Assembly: GCA_021802775.1 (NCBI GenBank)
Contig: JAJZRJ010000008.1
Location: 1-64,000, forward strand
Length of the DNA: 64,000 bases
Reading direction: 5' to 3'
Origin: Deltaproteobacteria bacterium
GTDB taxonomy: Bacteria > Desulfobacterota > Desulfobulbia > Desulfobulbales > Desulfurivibrionaceae
Both the position numbers and the translations under genes were made by a program. The notes beneath the pieces were generated by a model. That model did no database searches and had not been told where the DNA came from. It saw only the letters and a program-made list of their open reading frames with translations. Of the stretch, positions 31,460-42,609 are shown piece by piece (position 1 is the stretch's first letter; the number at the start of each line of letters is the position of its first letter).

Positions 31460-31981
31460 ATGAAAAAATCGCTCCTCGCCACCGCCCTTTGCTGGGCTCT
31501 CCTTGCCGCTCCGGCCTCTGCCGCCGACATGGGCGTCTCCTTCGGTCTCGGCCAATCCGAAGGCGGAGTGGGCATTTATCGCCTCGGCCTCCACCGCGAC
31601 TTCGGTGTCAAGTGGCTGGAGTCCTCGGCCGGCCATTTCGGCGGCTACTTCGAAGGTTCAGCCGCTTACTGGGAAGAAGGCAGCGAGGACAACACCGTCT
31701 TTGCCGTCACGCCGGTCTTTACCTACACCTTCAACCTCCAGGGCCAGCCGGCGGTCCATCCCTATGTCGAAGCGGGCATCGGCGCCGGCTACGTGAGCAA
31801 GAAGATCATCGACGGCCGCGACCTCTCCTCCCATTTCCAGTTCGAGGATCGTCTCGGCCTCGGCGTTAATTATCGCGGCCACAAGATCGCCGCCCAGTTC
31901 TTCCATTACTCTAATGCCGGCATCAAGGAGCCCAACGACGGTATCGACATCTGGCTCCTTTCGTACACCTATCCCTTCTAA
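31460..31981 (+). CDS. pagL: Lipid A 3-O-deacylase-like outer-membrane protein (PagL family)
   Basis: 173 residues. The ATG at 31460 is close behind GGAGG and begins a signal peptide (MKKSLLATALCWALLAAPAS). The body is a small 8-stranded barrel pattern ending in YTYPF with a C-terminal aromatic. The catalytic His-x-Ser motif is present in AAQFFHYSNAGIKEPNDG, with a nearby Glu as in PagL. The enzyme trims the 3-O acyl chain of lipid A in the outer membrane. Family-level confidence is good; substrate is inferred. Confidence 0.82.
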   Translation: MKKSLLATALCWALLAAPASAADMGVSFGLGQSEGGVGIYRLGLHRDFGVKWLESSAGHFGGYFEGSAAYWEEGSEDNTVFAVTPVFTYTFNLQGQPAVHPYVEAGIGAGYVSKKIIDGRDLSSHFQFEDRLGLGVNYRGHKIAAQFFHYSNAGIKEPNDGIDIWLLSYTYPF

Positions 31982-31988
31982 GCCCAGC

Positions 31989-32010
31989 GGCGGCGGGTAC
32001 CCCCGCCGCC
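31989..32010 (+). terminator. GC-rich hairpin after the PagL-like gene
   Basis: GGCGGCGGG and CCCGCCGCC form a 9-bp stem 8 nt after the stop codon. No T-tract follows, so its efficiency as a terminator is uncertain. Confidence 0.45.
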
Positions 32011-32034
32011 CTGCTCACCGGACTTTTCCGCGGC

Positions 32035-32904
32035 ATGAATTCCCTCCCGGCTCCCCGCCCTAAACCGGCGCTCATCGACAGCGCCACCTTCAAGATTTTC
32101 TACGGCGAGGTGCCGATCGCGGTCCAGCTTTTCAACGCGGCCGGGGTCTTGTGCATGGCAAACCCTGCCTGGGAATCCCTCTGGCAGGTAAAGGCCGCGG
32201 ATATGGTCGGCCGCTACCATGCGCTGGAGGATGCCCAGATGGCGCAGATCGGGTTTGCCGAATTATTCCGGCGCTGCCTCAATGGCGAATCACTGGAGAT
32301 CCCGGACTTTTTTTACGATCCGGCCCGCTCCGGCAATACCGGCCGCAGCCGCTGGCTGCGCTCGACCATGCACAAGGTCCATGACGCCCTCTCCGGCGAG
32401 CCGTATGTGATGCTCTGCCACCTCGATGTCACCGAACGCAAGCGGGCCGAGCAGAAACTCTCTTCCCATGCCCGCCGGGTCGAGGAGGCCAACATCAGCA
32501 TGAAGATGCTGCTCCGCCAGGTGACCATGGCCAAGGAGGAACTGGAACGCACCATCAGCGACAATCTCAAGTCCCTTATCCTGCCCACCCTGAACGAATT
32601 GGAGAACAAATTGGCCGACCGCCCGGAACGTGCCTATGTCCAAGCGATCCGCGCCAACGTCGGCCGCCTCACCTCGGCCCTGCCTTCCCAGCTCGCCGCC
32701 CGGTACCTGAATCTCACCCCGCGGGAGCAGCAGGTGGCCGAGTTGATCCGCCAGGGCCGTACCACCAAGGAGATCGCGGCATTGCTCGGCGTCTCCCGCC
32801 GGACCGTGGAGTTCTATCGCGACGCCATCCGCCGCAAGTTCGGGCTCAAGAGCCGCAAAGTGAACCTCCGGTCCTTCCTTGTCGCCCCTCCCCATCCCAC
32901 CTAA
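32035..32904 (+). CDS. PAS-domain LuxR-type transcriptional regulator
   Basis: 289 residues. A PAS domain (about 25-140: FYGEVPIAVQLFNAAGVLCM, then YVMLCHLDVTERKRAEQKL) is followed by a helical linker (about 140-215) and a LuxR helix-turn-helix (LTPREQQVAELIRQGRTTKE, VSRRTVEFYRDAIRRKFG). No kinase or receiver domain, so it probably senses a ligand or redox state directly. The start lacks an obvious Shine-Dalgarno sequence. No target is evident; the neighbours are a PagL-like gene and a degenerate receiver. Confidence 0.85.
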   Translation: MNSLPAPRPKPALIDSATFKIFYGEVPIAVQLFNAAGVLCMANPAWESLWQVKAADMVGRYHALEDAQMAQIGFAELFRRCLNGESLEIPDFFYDPARSGNTGRSRWLRSTMHKVHDALSGEPYVMLCHLDVTERKRAEQKLSSHARRVEEANISMKMLLRQVTMAKEELERTISDNLKSLILPTLNELENKLADRPERAYVQAIRANVGRLTSALPSQLAARYLNLTPREQQVAELIRQGRTTKEIAALLGVSRRTVEFYRDAIRRKFGLKSRKVNLRSFLVAPPHPT

Positions 32905-33035
32905 TTTTATCGGTAATTTTTCCGTATTTTTTTCGTATTGTGTTCTTAAGGGAAATCCTTTTTGGTGCGATTGTAACCACCGAGTGTTCTTTTTTTGCGC
33001 ATAATTAAAATGTTAGACGCTGTCATAAGGCCCCC

Positions 33036-33590
33036 ATGCACACCACCATCCTGCTGGCAAAGGAACCGGACCTGATCCGCGAAGGGCTCGCCGAGGCACT
33101 GACCAAGGCGCATTACCGGGTGATCCTCGCAGCCAACAGCAACGAGGCCCTGCAACTTCTCAAACAACACCATATCGACCTCATTCTCGCCGACCTGCAA
33201 CTCCCCTCCACCGCCTGCCTGACTCTGCTCCGCGAGGCACGAGGACTCCACCCGCTCATCGGTTTCATCTGCCTCAAGGGCTACAGCGATGAGGAGATGG
33301 TCCGCGAGGCGCTGCGCCGCCAGGCCGACGACTTCCTGCTGCCGCCTTATGACCGCCACGAACTCTATTTCCGGGTGACGGCCTGCCTGGCGAAACAGGC
33401 GCTGCGCCGGACCGCCCAGGCGGAAAAAAAGCTGCCGGTCTGCGCCGGCTGCCGGAAGGCTAATCCCAAGGGAGCCTCCGGCAAGGGACGCGATGCCTGG
33501 GTTGATCTTGAGACCCTCCTCGCCGACCAGGCGAGCATCACCCTCACCCATGGCCTTTGCCCGGAATGCGCGCACCGTTTTCCTACCTGA
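33036..33590 (+). CDS. Degenerate response-regulator receiver with C-terminal zinc-type motif
   Basis: 184 residues. Residues 1-120 follow a receiver fold, and the phosphoacceptor Asp53 is present (DLILADLQLPS). However, the acidic pair is replaced by Lys9-Glu10 (LLAKEPDL), the Thr/Ser of strand 4 by Lys (ICLKGYSDE) and the conserved Lys of strand 5 by Pro (FLLPPYD). The C-terminus has two Cys pairs (VCAGCRK and LCPECAHRF) in the pattern often found at the end of signalling proteins in this bacterial group. It is probably phosphorylation-independent. Its end overlaps the M1 peptidase gene by 25 nt. Confidence 0.78.
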   Translation: MHTTILLAKEPDLIREGLAEALTKAHYRVILAANSNEALQLLKQHHIDLILADLQLPSTACLTLLREARGLHPLIGFICLKGYSDEEMVREALRRQADDFLLPPYDRHELYFRVTACLAKQALRRTAQAEKKLPVCAGCRKANPKGASGKGRDAWVDLETLLADQASITLTHGLCPECAHRFPT

Positions 33591-35713
33591 TCCCGCTGCT
33601 GGCCTGGACCGCCATCTGCTTCTCACCGGCGGTTCCGACCTGTTCCGCCGGGACAACGGCGCCCCACTATGATCTGACCGTTACCCTTGACCCGGCAACG
33701 CACCGGATTTACGCCACCGCCACCATTACCCTGCCAGCCGGGGCTCCGGCAGAACTCCCTTTCATCCTCCATGCCGGCCTCAGGCCCAAACCCCTTACCC
33801 CCGACGTAACCCTGCTGCCGCAAGGGAAAATCCAGGGAACCGTCCCCCTCGAATCCTATCTGCTCCGGCGGCCTGCCGGCCTCTCCCGGCTCACCGTCCG
33901 TTATGGCGGCCCGATCTTCCACCCCCTGCCGCCCTACGGCGCCGAATACGCCGGAAACTTCCGCGACACGCCGGGCACTATCGAACCGGAAGGGGTTTTC
34001 CTGAGCGGCGCCACGGCCTGGTACCCGCAACTGCCCTCTGACCGTTGCACCTTCCGCCTCCAGGCCAGGCTGCCACCGGGCTGGCTGGCCGTGAGCCAAG
34101 GCGAGATGGCCAATGCCTCCGGCCGCACCATCTGGAAAGAAAACCATCCGCAGGAGGAAATCTATCTGCTCGCCGGCCGCTTCACCCGCTACCAACAGCG
34201 AACCGGCAAGGTCATGGCCATGGCCTTTCTGCGCCAGCCTGACCCCGAGTTGGCCGCCCGCTACCTTGCCGCCACCAGCCACTATCTCGCGCTCTACGAA
34301 CGGTTGCTCGGGACGTATCCCTATGCCAAGTTCGCCCTGGTGGAAAACTTCTGGGAAACCGGCTTCGGCATGCCCTCCTTCACCCTGTTGGGCCCCACGG
34401 TGATCCGCCTGCCCTTCATCCTCCACACCTCCTACCCGCATGAAATCCTCCACAACTGGTGGGGCAACGGCGTCTATGTCGATTACGAACAGGGTAACTG
34501 GTCCGAAGGACTCACCGCGTATCTTGCCGATCACCTCCTCAAGGAGCAGCAGGGCGAAGGCGCAGAATACCGGCGGGGGGTGCTCCTGAAGTATACCGAC
34601 TACGCCGCGATTGGCCGCGACCTGCCGCTCACCCGCTTCACCTCGCGCCACAGCGCCGCCAGTGAGGCAGTGGGCTACGGCAAGGCGCTGATGCTCTTTC
34701 ATATGCTGCGGCAGGAACTGGAAGACGAAGCCTTTATCCAAGGGCTGCGGGAGTTCTACCAAACAAACCGTTTCCGCTCCGTGGGCTTTCGCGAGGTGGA
34801 ACAAACGTTCAGTCGGGCCGCGGGTCGCGACCTCAGGGCATTTTTCCGGCAATGGCTGGAACGGACCGGCGCTCCACGGCTGGCAATAAGACAGGCTGTT
34901 GTGAAGGAGGAACAAGGCCACTTCCGATTGAGTGGCACCCTGGTGCAGGAGCAGGTGGACGAGGCTTACGCCTTGACGGTACCGATAGCAATTACCACGG
35001 AAGGCAGCAGCGAGGCCATGGTCACCACCATTCCGGTGACTGCCAGGGAGCAGTCCTTCTCCCTGCTCTTCGAGCGCCGGCCGCTGCGGTTCGATGTAGA
35101 CCCGCGGTACGATCTTTTCCGGACCCTTGATCGGCAGGAGAGCCCGCCGGCGCTCTCCCGGCTTTTTGGCGCCCACCGGTTGCGCATCGTATTGCCGGCA
35201 GATGATCCGCTCTTGCCCGGCTACCGGAAGTTGGCCGAAGCCCTGCGCCAGAGTGGACCGGAAAAGGTGGACATCGTGGACGCGGCTGCCATCGACACCT
35301 TGCCCGCCGACCGGGCCGTGCTCCTGCTGGGGTGGAAAAATCGCCTGCTGCCGGCGATGCAGCAGGCCCTGTCCCCTTATGGGGCGACCATCACTGCGGA
35401 GGGTCTCCAACTCCCCGGCCGGCCGCTGGCGCGAAAGAACAACAGCATCGTCGCTGTTGGCCGCCATCCGGCCAATCCCGGTCAACCGCTCGCCTGGATC
35501 GCCACCGATGTTGCCGCCGCCATTCCCGGCCTCGGCCGCAAACTACCCCACTACCACAAATACGGCTATCTCGCCTTTGCCGGCGAGGAACCAGCCAACA
35601 CCGTCAAAGGCATCTGGCCGGCGGTAGCCTCGCCGCTCATCGTCCAGTTGACCGACACGCCAGTGGCCTTGGGAACCCTGCCGCCCCGGCCACCGCTAAC
35701 CGCCGGGCCTTGA
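33566..35713 (+). CDS. Exported M1-family metallopeptidase with extra C-terminal domain
   Basis: 715 residues from the ATG at 33566. The N-terminus has a signal or anchor segment (PFSYLIPLLAWTAICF). An aminopeptidase-N-like beta domain leads to the gluzincin site HEILHNWWGNGV (about residue 291) with the third zinc ligand in GNWSEGLTAYLADH (about 314). The usual GAMEN exopeptidase loop is not seen; the matching stretch reads GFGMPSFTLLG, so aminopeptidase specificity is doubtful. Residues about 530-700 form an additional alpha/beta domain (RLRIVLPADDPLLPGYRKLA, AVLLLGWKNRLLPAMQQAL) that I do not recognise. It overlaps the degenerate receiver gene, suggesting joint expression. Confidence 0.8.
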   Translation: MRAPFSYLIPLLAWTAICFSPAVPTCSAGTTAPHYDLTVTLDPATHRIYATATITLPAGAPAELPFILHAGLRPKPLTPDVTLLPQGKIQGTVPLESYLLRRPAGLSRLTVRYGGPIFHPLPPYGAEYAGNFRDTPGTIEPEGVFLSGATAWYPQLPSDRCTFRLQARLPPGWLAVSQGEMANASGRTIWKENHPQEEIYLLAGRFTRYQQRTGKVMAMAFLRQPDPELAARYLAATSHYLALYERLLGTYPYAKFALVENFWETGFGMPSFTLLGPTVIRLPFILHTSYPHEILHNWWGNGVYVDYEQGNWSEGLTAYLADHLLKEQQGEGAEYRRGVLLKYTDYAAIGRDLPLTRFTSRHSAASEAVGYGKALMLFHMLRQELEDEAFIQGLREFYQTNRFRSVGFREVEQTFSRAAGRDLRAFFRQWLERTGAPRLAIRQAVVKEEQGHFRLSGTLVQEQVDEAYALTVPIAITTEGSSEAMVTTIPVTAREQSFSLLFERRPLRFDVDPRYDLFRTLDRQESPPALSRLFGAHRLRIVLPADDPLLPGYRKLAEALRQSGPEKVDIVDAAAIDTLPADRAVLLLGWKNRLLPAMQQALSPYGATITAEGLQLPGRPLARKNNSIVAVGRHPANPGQPLAWIATDVAAAIPGLGRKLPHYHKYGYLAFAGEEPANTVKGIWPAVASPLIVQLTDTPVALGTLPPRPPLTAGP

Positions 35714-35754
35714 CCGTCCATTGCCGCGTCACCGACGAGGCGTCGTTACTTCGC

Positions 35755-36108
35755 TCAACCGCCGCCGATCTTGCAGGAAGCACCCCCGGCCGGGGTATCC
35801 GCACCGGCGGTCTTCTCGGGGCCGAGCACGTAGCCACGCGCCACCTTGACCCGCACGTTGTCGGCGATCTCCAGGGTCACCACCGCATCGGTCATCCCGG
35901 TGATGGTGCCGTAAAGACCGCCGCTGGTGATCACCGCATCGCCCTTCTTCAGGTTGGCGAGGAACTGCTGGTGTTCCTTGGCCTTCTTCTGCTGCGGCCG
36001 GATCAGCAGAAAATAGAAGATCACAAAAATGAGGATGAGCGGAATAAACGCCCCAAACCCGCCGCCCGCTGCCGGAGCCGCGTCGGCGGCATATGCGATA
36101 CCTGTCAT
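35755..36108 (-). CDS. yajC: Preprotein translocase accessory subunit YajC
   Basis: 117 residues. A single membrane helix (FIPLILIFVIFYFLLIRPQQ) is followed by a small cytoplasmic domain (FLANLKKGDAVITSGGLYG). YajC associates with SecDF. It lies directly after tgt (24 nt), the classic tgt-yajC order; secDF would be expected next but the convergent M1 gene takes its place. Confidence 0.95.
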   Translation of the reverse strand: MTGIAYAADAAPAAGGGFGAFIPLILIFVIFYFLLIRPQQKKAKEHQQFLANLKKGDAVITSGGLYGTITGMTDAVVTLEIADNVRVKVARGYVLGPEKTAGADTPAGGASCKIGGG

Positions 36109-36132
36109 GATTCCCTCCGTACTGGTGATTGC

Positions 36133-38542
<2,410 letters not shown>

Positions 38543-38551
38543 GGCGGGCGG

Positions 38552-38812
38552 CTAGTGGAGGAAATGGACAAAGACCTTGACCCCGAAGCGGTAGAGCTTG
38601 CTGTGCAGCTCCTGCAAGGCCCGGGTGCCGTCCGCCTGGCCGAAATCGACCTGGTAGCGGAAACGCTTCTTCAGTTCGGTGAGGTGCTTGTAGCACGGCC
38701 GGCCGTAATGCGCCTCGGTGCCGTCCTGGTACCACTGGCGGAAGCGCTTTTCGATCTCATCGTATTTCGCCGGGTCTGCCTCCTCCACATCGAGCAGGAT
38801 TTCCGCTTCCAT
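38552..38812 (-). CDS. Conserved-looking small protein, unknown function
   Basis: 86 residues, soluble and acidic at the start (MEAEILLDVEEADPAKYDEI), then basic (KHLTELKKRFRYQVDFGQAD). No recognisable motif, signal peptide or membrane helix. It is spaced 9 nt from the peptidase gene and 13 nt from the coiled-coil gene, so it belongs to the same transcript. I cannot assign a role. Confidence 0.65.
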   Translation of the reverse strand: MEAEILLDVEEADPAKYDEIEKRFRQWYQDGTEAHYGRPCYKHLTELKKRFRYQVDFGQADGTRALQELHSKLYRFGVKVFVHFLH

Positions 38813-38825
38813 CGTGCCTGGCTCC

Positions 38826-39422
38826 TTAATTCAATGGGGTCAGATGCTGTTCAATGAGCTGCTTGTGCTGTTCCAGGGCGCGGCCGTACTGCTGATTCAG
38901 TTCAGTCTGGAGGCGCTGCCACTCCTCCTGGAATTTCGGGTGCTGAGCCGGACTAAGCTTCATGGCCATGCCGGTCTGCTGGGCCAGGGTCTTTTCCATC
39001 ATCTCCATCTGCCGCACAAACTGGCCCTCGAGCTGCTGCTTGAGCTGGTCCCGGTGCTGGAGGTAGTGGTCGAGGATCTTCTTCATCTCGCCGCAGACCG
39101 TGAGCAATTCGCCGTTGGCTTGCCCGACCGCCACCAATCCTTCCATGGCCTTGGCGGCCTGGCCGATCTGATCGGCAGCGCGGGGCAGGAAGATGTTGCG
39201 CAGCAGGGTCTGCACCACCCCGCGCTGCACATGAGCGCGGGCCGCGGCGTCAAGGCTGGCGAGCCGCTGGGCCAGATCCGCGGCCTCGCCACGCAGCCAG
39301 GCGGCTCCAAGGCGCATGCCGTCTTTCATCCGCTCCGCGGCCCCGAGGTCCACGGCCGGACCGCCGCCCATGCGAGCGGCCCGTTCCATCACCTTTTCCA
39401 TGGTGCTCTTGATCTCTGCCAT
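38826..39422 (-). CDS. Helical coiled-coil protein, unknown function
   Basis: 198 residues from the ATG at 39422, preceded by AAGGAG. Almost wholly helical, with heptad-like stretches (LDHYLQHRDQLKQQLEGQFV, RLQTELNQQYGRALEQHKQL). It lacks a signal peptide and has no catalytic motif. The N-terminus (STMEKVMERAARMGGG) is Met-rich. It lies downstream of the aldolase/dehydrogenase gene, with a 90-nt gap. Confidence 0.7.
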   Translation of the reverse strand: MAEIKSTMEKVMERAARMGGGPAVDLGAAERMKDGMRLGAAWLRGEAADLAQRLASLDAAARAHVQRGVVQTLLRNIFLPRAADQIGQAAKAMEGLVAVGQANGELLTVCGEMKKILDHYLQHRDQLKQQLEGQFVRQMEMMEKTLAQQTGMAMKLSPAQHPKFQEEWQRLQTELNQQYGRALEQHKQLIEQHLTPLN

Positions 39423-39511
39423 CCTTTCTCTCCTTACGAACGACGCAGCCACACACCTGCTACCATACAATACCGCGGCCCAGCCGTCAGCCCAAAACAT
39501 TCATGCGCGCA

Positions 39512-41599
39512 TCAGCGCGGAAAGGCCGCCGGAATCCCGCCGTCCACCGGCAGGGTGGCGCCGGTGGTAGGGGTGAGGCCCGAGGCGAAGAAGACCACAC
39601 CATTGCCCACGTGGTCGGCCAGCACCTCGGTTTTCAGCAGATTACGATTACGATAATACTCCTTGAGCCCCTCCGGGTCGAGGTCGCGAGCCCGCATGCG
39701 GTCCGGCCCCACCACATCCCAGAGGCCGGAAGAGACGCCGTCGGCATCGAAGATGGCGTCGGCATTGATCATGTTGACCCGCACCTTAAACTCCGCCAAT
39801 TCCAGGGCCGCGATCTTGCCGAGCTGATGGGCACCCGCCTTGGAAGCGCTGTAGGCGCCAAAGGCCGGGCCGGGGTCAAAGACATTCTTCGAGCTGTTGA
39901 TGATGATCTGGCCGCCCATCCCCTGGCGGCGGAAAAGCGGCACCGCGGCCTTGATTACCTCGAAGACCCCGAGGCAGTTGACTGCCATCACCTGCTGGAA
40001 CCTGGCGGTATCGAGCGCCTCCAGCCGCGCCACGTGGGCGATGCCGGCATTGGGCACCAGGATGTCGAGACCGCCGCTGTCGCGAACCACCGTGCAAAGG
40101 GCAGCGCGAACCGAGGCCCCATCAGTCACGTCCATGACCAGCGGGCTCACCCTCGCCGCGCCAAAACGGGCAGCGAGCTTGTCGCACACCGTCTGCAACC
40201 GGGCCTGATCAATGTCGGTGAGGAAGACCCGGGCGCCCGCCTCCAGCAGCTTACGGCCGATGCCCAGGGCGATCGCCCCGCCGCCACCGGTCACCAGCGC
40301 CACCCTGCCAGCGAGCGGCAGGGGGTTGGCCTGGCCGAGCTTGGCCTGCTCCAGGCTCCAATATTCCATGTCGAAGATGGCGCTGGCCGGGAGTTCCTTG
40401 TAAGGGCCAGCGGCCGCGCCAGCGACCTTGGCCAGCACCGTGTGTTCGGCGATGTCGGCCGCGATCCGCGCCGCTTTGGTGCTGGCGCCCACCCCCACGA
40501 TGCCCAGCCCCGGCACCAGCACCACCCGCGGCAGGGAGTCGAGCCTGACCCGTGTTCCCTTGACCGCCACCTGGCCGGCAAAGTAGGCGTCGTAATCGGC
40601 AACATAGGCCGCTACCTTTTCCGCGATGCAGGCCGCCATGGCCGCCTCGTCGGTTATGCCGGCAACATCGAGGAAAAGCGGATAATTCTTGGTGCGGATC
40701 ACATGGTCCGGGGTGAGCACGCCGGTGGAGAAAAGCGGCTCGGCATCGGGCCGAGCGAGGGCCGCCAGCACTTCCGGACTCTGGCGCAGATGGAGCAGCA
40801 TCGGCTGCCGGCTGCCGGCCTTGTCTGCCGGGCTCAGGGCGCCACGCAGGAGGGGCAGCAGGAGTTCCAAGTCCGGCGTGGTGACGGCCTTCACGGCTAT
40901 CGCCCTGGTTTTCTTGGCGGCCGCGGCGAGGAAGGTTTCGGCCCGGCTCACATAGTCGATCATCCGCCCGTAGGCCGTCCGGGCATCGTCGCCAAAGGTG
41001 AAGATGCCGTGGTGCATGAGGATGATCGCCTCCACCTCCGGCTGTTTTTCGTACAGCTCGACCATGGCCTTGGCCAGGGGGAAGCCGGGCATGATGAAGG
41101 GCAGGATGGCGATCTTTTCGCCCAGTGCCTCGCGGAGCTTGGTTTCGCCGCCACGCAGATTGGTGAGGGTGACGATGGCGTCGGCATGGGTGTGGTCGAT
41201 GAAGCGGTGGGGCAGAAAGGCGTGGACCAGGGTCTCGATCGAGGGGTTGGGCGAACTCGCATCGAGCAGATGGGTGCGGAACTGGTTGACCATCTCCTTG
41301 TCGGTGAGACTCTCCAGCGCCCGCAGCTTGCGGAGATAGGCGAGATCAAGGGCCGGAAAGCCGGCAGGCTCGATGGTAGCCAGATCCCAGCCGCTGCCCT
41401 TGATGTAGAGCACCTCCATGGGCTCGCCGAGGATGGTGTTTACCGTCGCCTTGGCCGAGGTGTTGCCGCCGCCGTGGAGCACCAGCGATTCCTCCTGGCC
41501 GATAAGCCGCGAGGTATAGACCCGCATGGCCAGGGTCGCGGGACCATCGGCCCGGCCGAGACACCGCGCGGCCTCCTCTGCGGAAAAACGATTCTTCAT
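39512..41599 (-). CDS. Bifunctional class II aldolase / short-chain dehydrogenase
   Basis: 695 residues. The N-terminal class II aldolase/adducin domain has metal-site histidines in IDHTHADAIVTLTNL and IILMHHGIFTFGDD and the LVLHGGGNTSAK motif. The C-terminal short-chain dehydrogenase has the Rossmann start VALVTGGGGAIALGIGRKL, the NAG motif (LVPNAGIAHVA) and the Tyr-x-x-x-Lys pair in GAYSASKAGAHQLGKI. Fusions of this kind include rhamnulose-phosphate aldolase/lactaldehyde dehydrogenases, but the sugar substrate here is not evident and no sugar operon surrounds it. Confidence 0.9.
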   Translation of the reverse strand: MKNRFSAEEAARCLGRADGPATLAMRVYTSRLIGQEESLVLHGGGNTSAKATVNTILGEPMEVLYIKGSGWDLATIEPAGFPALDLAYLRKLRALESLTDKEMVNQFRTHLLDASSPNPSIETLVHAFLPHRFIDHTHADAIVTLTNLRGGETKLREALGEKIAILPFIMPGFPLAKAMVELYEKQPEVEAIILMHHGIFTFGDDARTAYGRMIDYVSRAETFLAAAAKKTRAIAVKAVTTPDLELLLPLLRGALSPADKAGSRQPMLLHLRQSPEVLAALARPDAEPLFSTGVLTPDHVIRTKNYPLFLDVAGITDEAAMAACIAEKVAAYVADYDAYFAGQVAVKGTRVRLDSLPRVVLVPGLGIVGVGASTKAARIAADIAEHTVLAKVAGAAAGPYKELPASAIFDMEYWSLEQAKLGQANPLPLAGRVALVTGGGGAIALGIGRKLLEAGARVFLTDIDQARLQTVCDKLAARFGAARVSPLVMDVTDGASVRAALCTVVRDSGGLDILVPNAGIAHVARLEALDTARFQQVMAVNCLGVFEVIKAAVPLFRRQGMGGQIIINSSKNVFDPGPAFGAYSASKAGAHQLGKIAALELAEFKVRVNMINADAIFDADGVSSGLWDVVGPDRMRARDLDPEGLKEYYRNRNLLKTEVLADHVGNGVVFFASGLTPTTGATLPVDGGIPAAFPR

Positions 41600-41630
41600 G
41601 CCGATTACCCTTTCTTCGGGAAATAGTGCC

Positions 41631-42353
41631 TCAGTCCTGCAGGCGGAACTCCTGTTTGCGGCGCTGGTAGGCCGTGTCCGCCAGTTGCTTGAGCGGCCGG
41701 CGAATCCGGCGTAAGGGTACCAGAGGCGGGATGATGGGCAAAGATTTTTCTATGGGTTCCGGTGGGGCGACCCGCAGTTTTTCCTCAAGTCCAGGCACTG
41801 TCCCCAAGGCCGGGCCGGAGTCCAACGGGTTGCCACCGATATCGGCATGCCTGTCGAGCCCCCGCAGGAAGGTCATGATGTTGCCGAGATCGTTCTGGCG
41901 GTAAAAGAGGCGGATCTCCTCCTCGATGGTCTCCTGTTCCGAGCGCAACTCGCCGAAGCGTTCCAGATACCGGCTCACATGCTCGACCAGCGTTTCGTAG
42001 CTGTTGAGGATCAGGTTGCGGAAACGGGCGGCCATGGTCAGCCCGCCGGCTCGGACCCCCTCGAAGACGCGGCGGCGGATGGTGGGCGACTGCACCACAT
42101 AGGGATCGTAGAACATCGCCTTCCGGAGCCCGGTGAGATCACAGAACTCCTGGATGAGCGCCTCGTCGCGCAGCAAGATGTAAATCCGCACCAGATCGAG
42201 GCAGATCTGCTGCTCAACGGTCAGGCTCTGCTGGCGGATGCGGCGGTCAAGGGCCTTTTTATCCTCCTCAATGAGGCGACGGAAACCGAAATAGCGGTCG
42301 GCCAACTCCTTCTTGATCTCGTAGGCCAGCACCTTGGCGATATCGTGTTCCAC
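41631..42353 (-). CDS. Helical protein of unknown function, GTG start
   Basis: 240 residues. GTG at 42353 is directly behind AAGGAGGGGG, which decides the start; a longer in-frame ATG exists at 42398. Mostly helical (VEHDIAKVLAYEIKKELADR, then EDKKALDRRIRQQSLTVEQQ), with a Pro-rich C-terminal tail. No signal peptide or known motif. It begins the long minus-strand run and diverges from dnaG. Confidence 0.7.
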   Translation of the reverse strand: MEHDIAKVLAYEIKKELADRYFGFRRLIEEDKKALDRRIRQQSLTVEQQICLDLVRIYILLRDEALIQEFCDLTGLRKAMFYDPYVVQSPTIRRRVFEGVRAGGLTMAARFRNLILNSYETLVEHVSRYLERFGELRSEQETIEEEIRLFYRQNDLGNIMTFLRGLDRHADIGGNPLDSGPALGTVPGLEEKLRVAPPEPIEKSLPIIPPLVPLRRIRRPLKQLADTAYQRRKQEFRLQD

Positions 42354-42516
42354 TCCCCCTCCTTCTACCAGGCCGCCCTGACCCCTCGGCACCGCCATGA
42401 AACCGGATGCCTGTTTACCGCGCCCCTTGCGGAATTGCGGTCAGCAGGGTATGGTCGTATGGGTATCACAGCCGACAAAAAAAGAAAAGCCTCGCGTGTA
42501 ACCTGTCATTTTTTTC

Positions 42517-42544
42517 TTGACAAAACAAAAAGATGCAGTAGAGA
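42517..42544 (+). promoter_or_regulatory. Possible sigma-70 promoter of dnaG-rpoD
   Basis: A perfect TTGACA at 42517-42522 in an AT-rich stretch, with TAGAGA at 42539-42544 after 16 nt (3 of 6 to TATAAT). Position and the strong -35 favour a promoter; the -10 is weak. Confidence 0.45.
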
Positions 42545-42609
42545 AAAGAAGAGTTATTATTGGCGCGTATGATGCACATGCCTGCTGTAAGGGCCCCGGG
42601 AGAATGACC

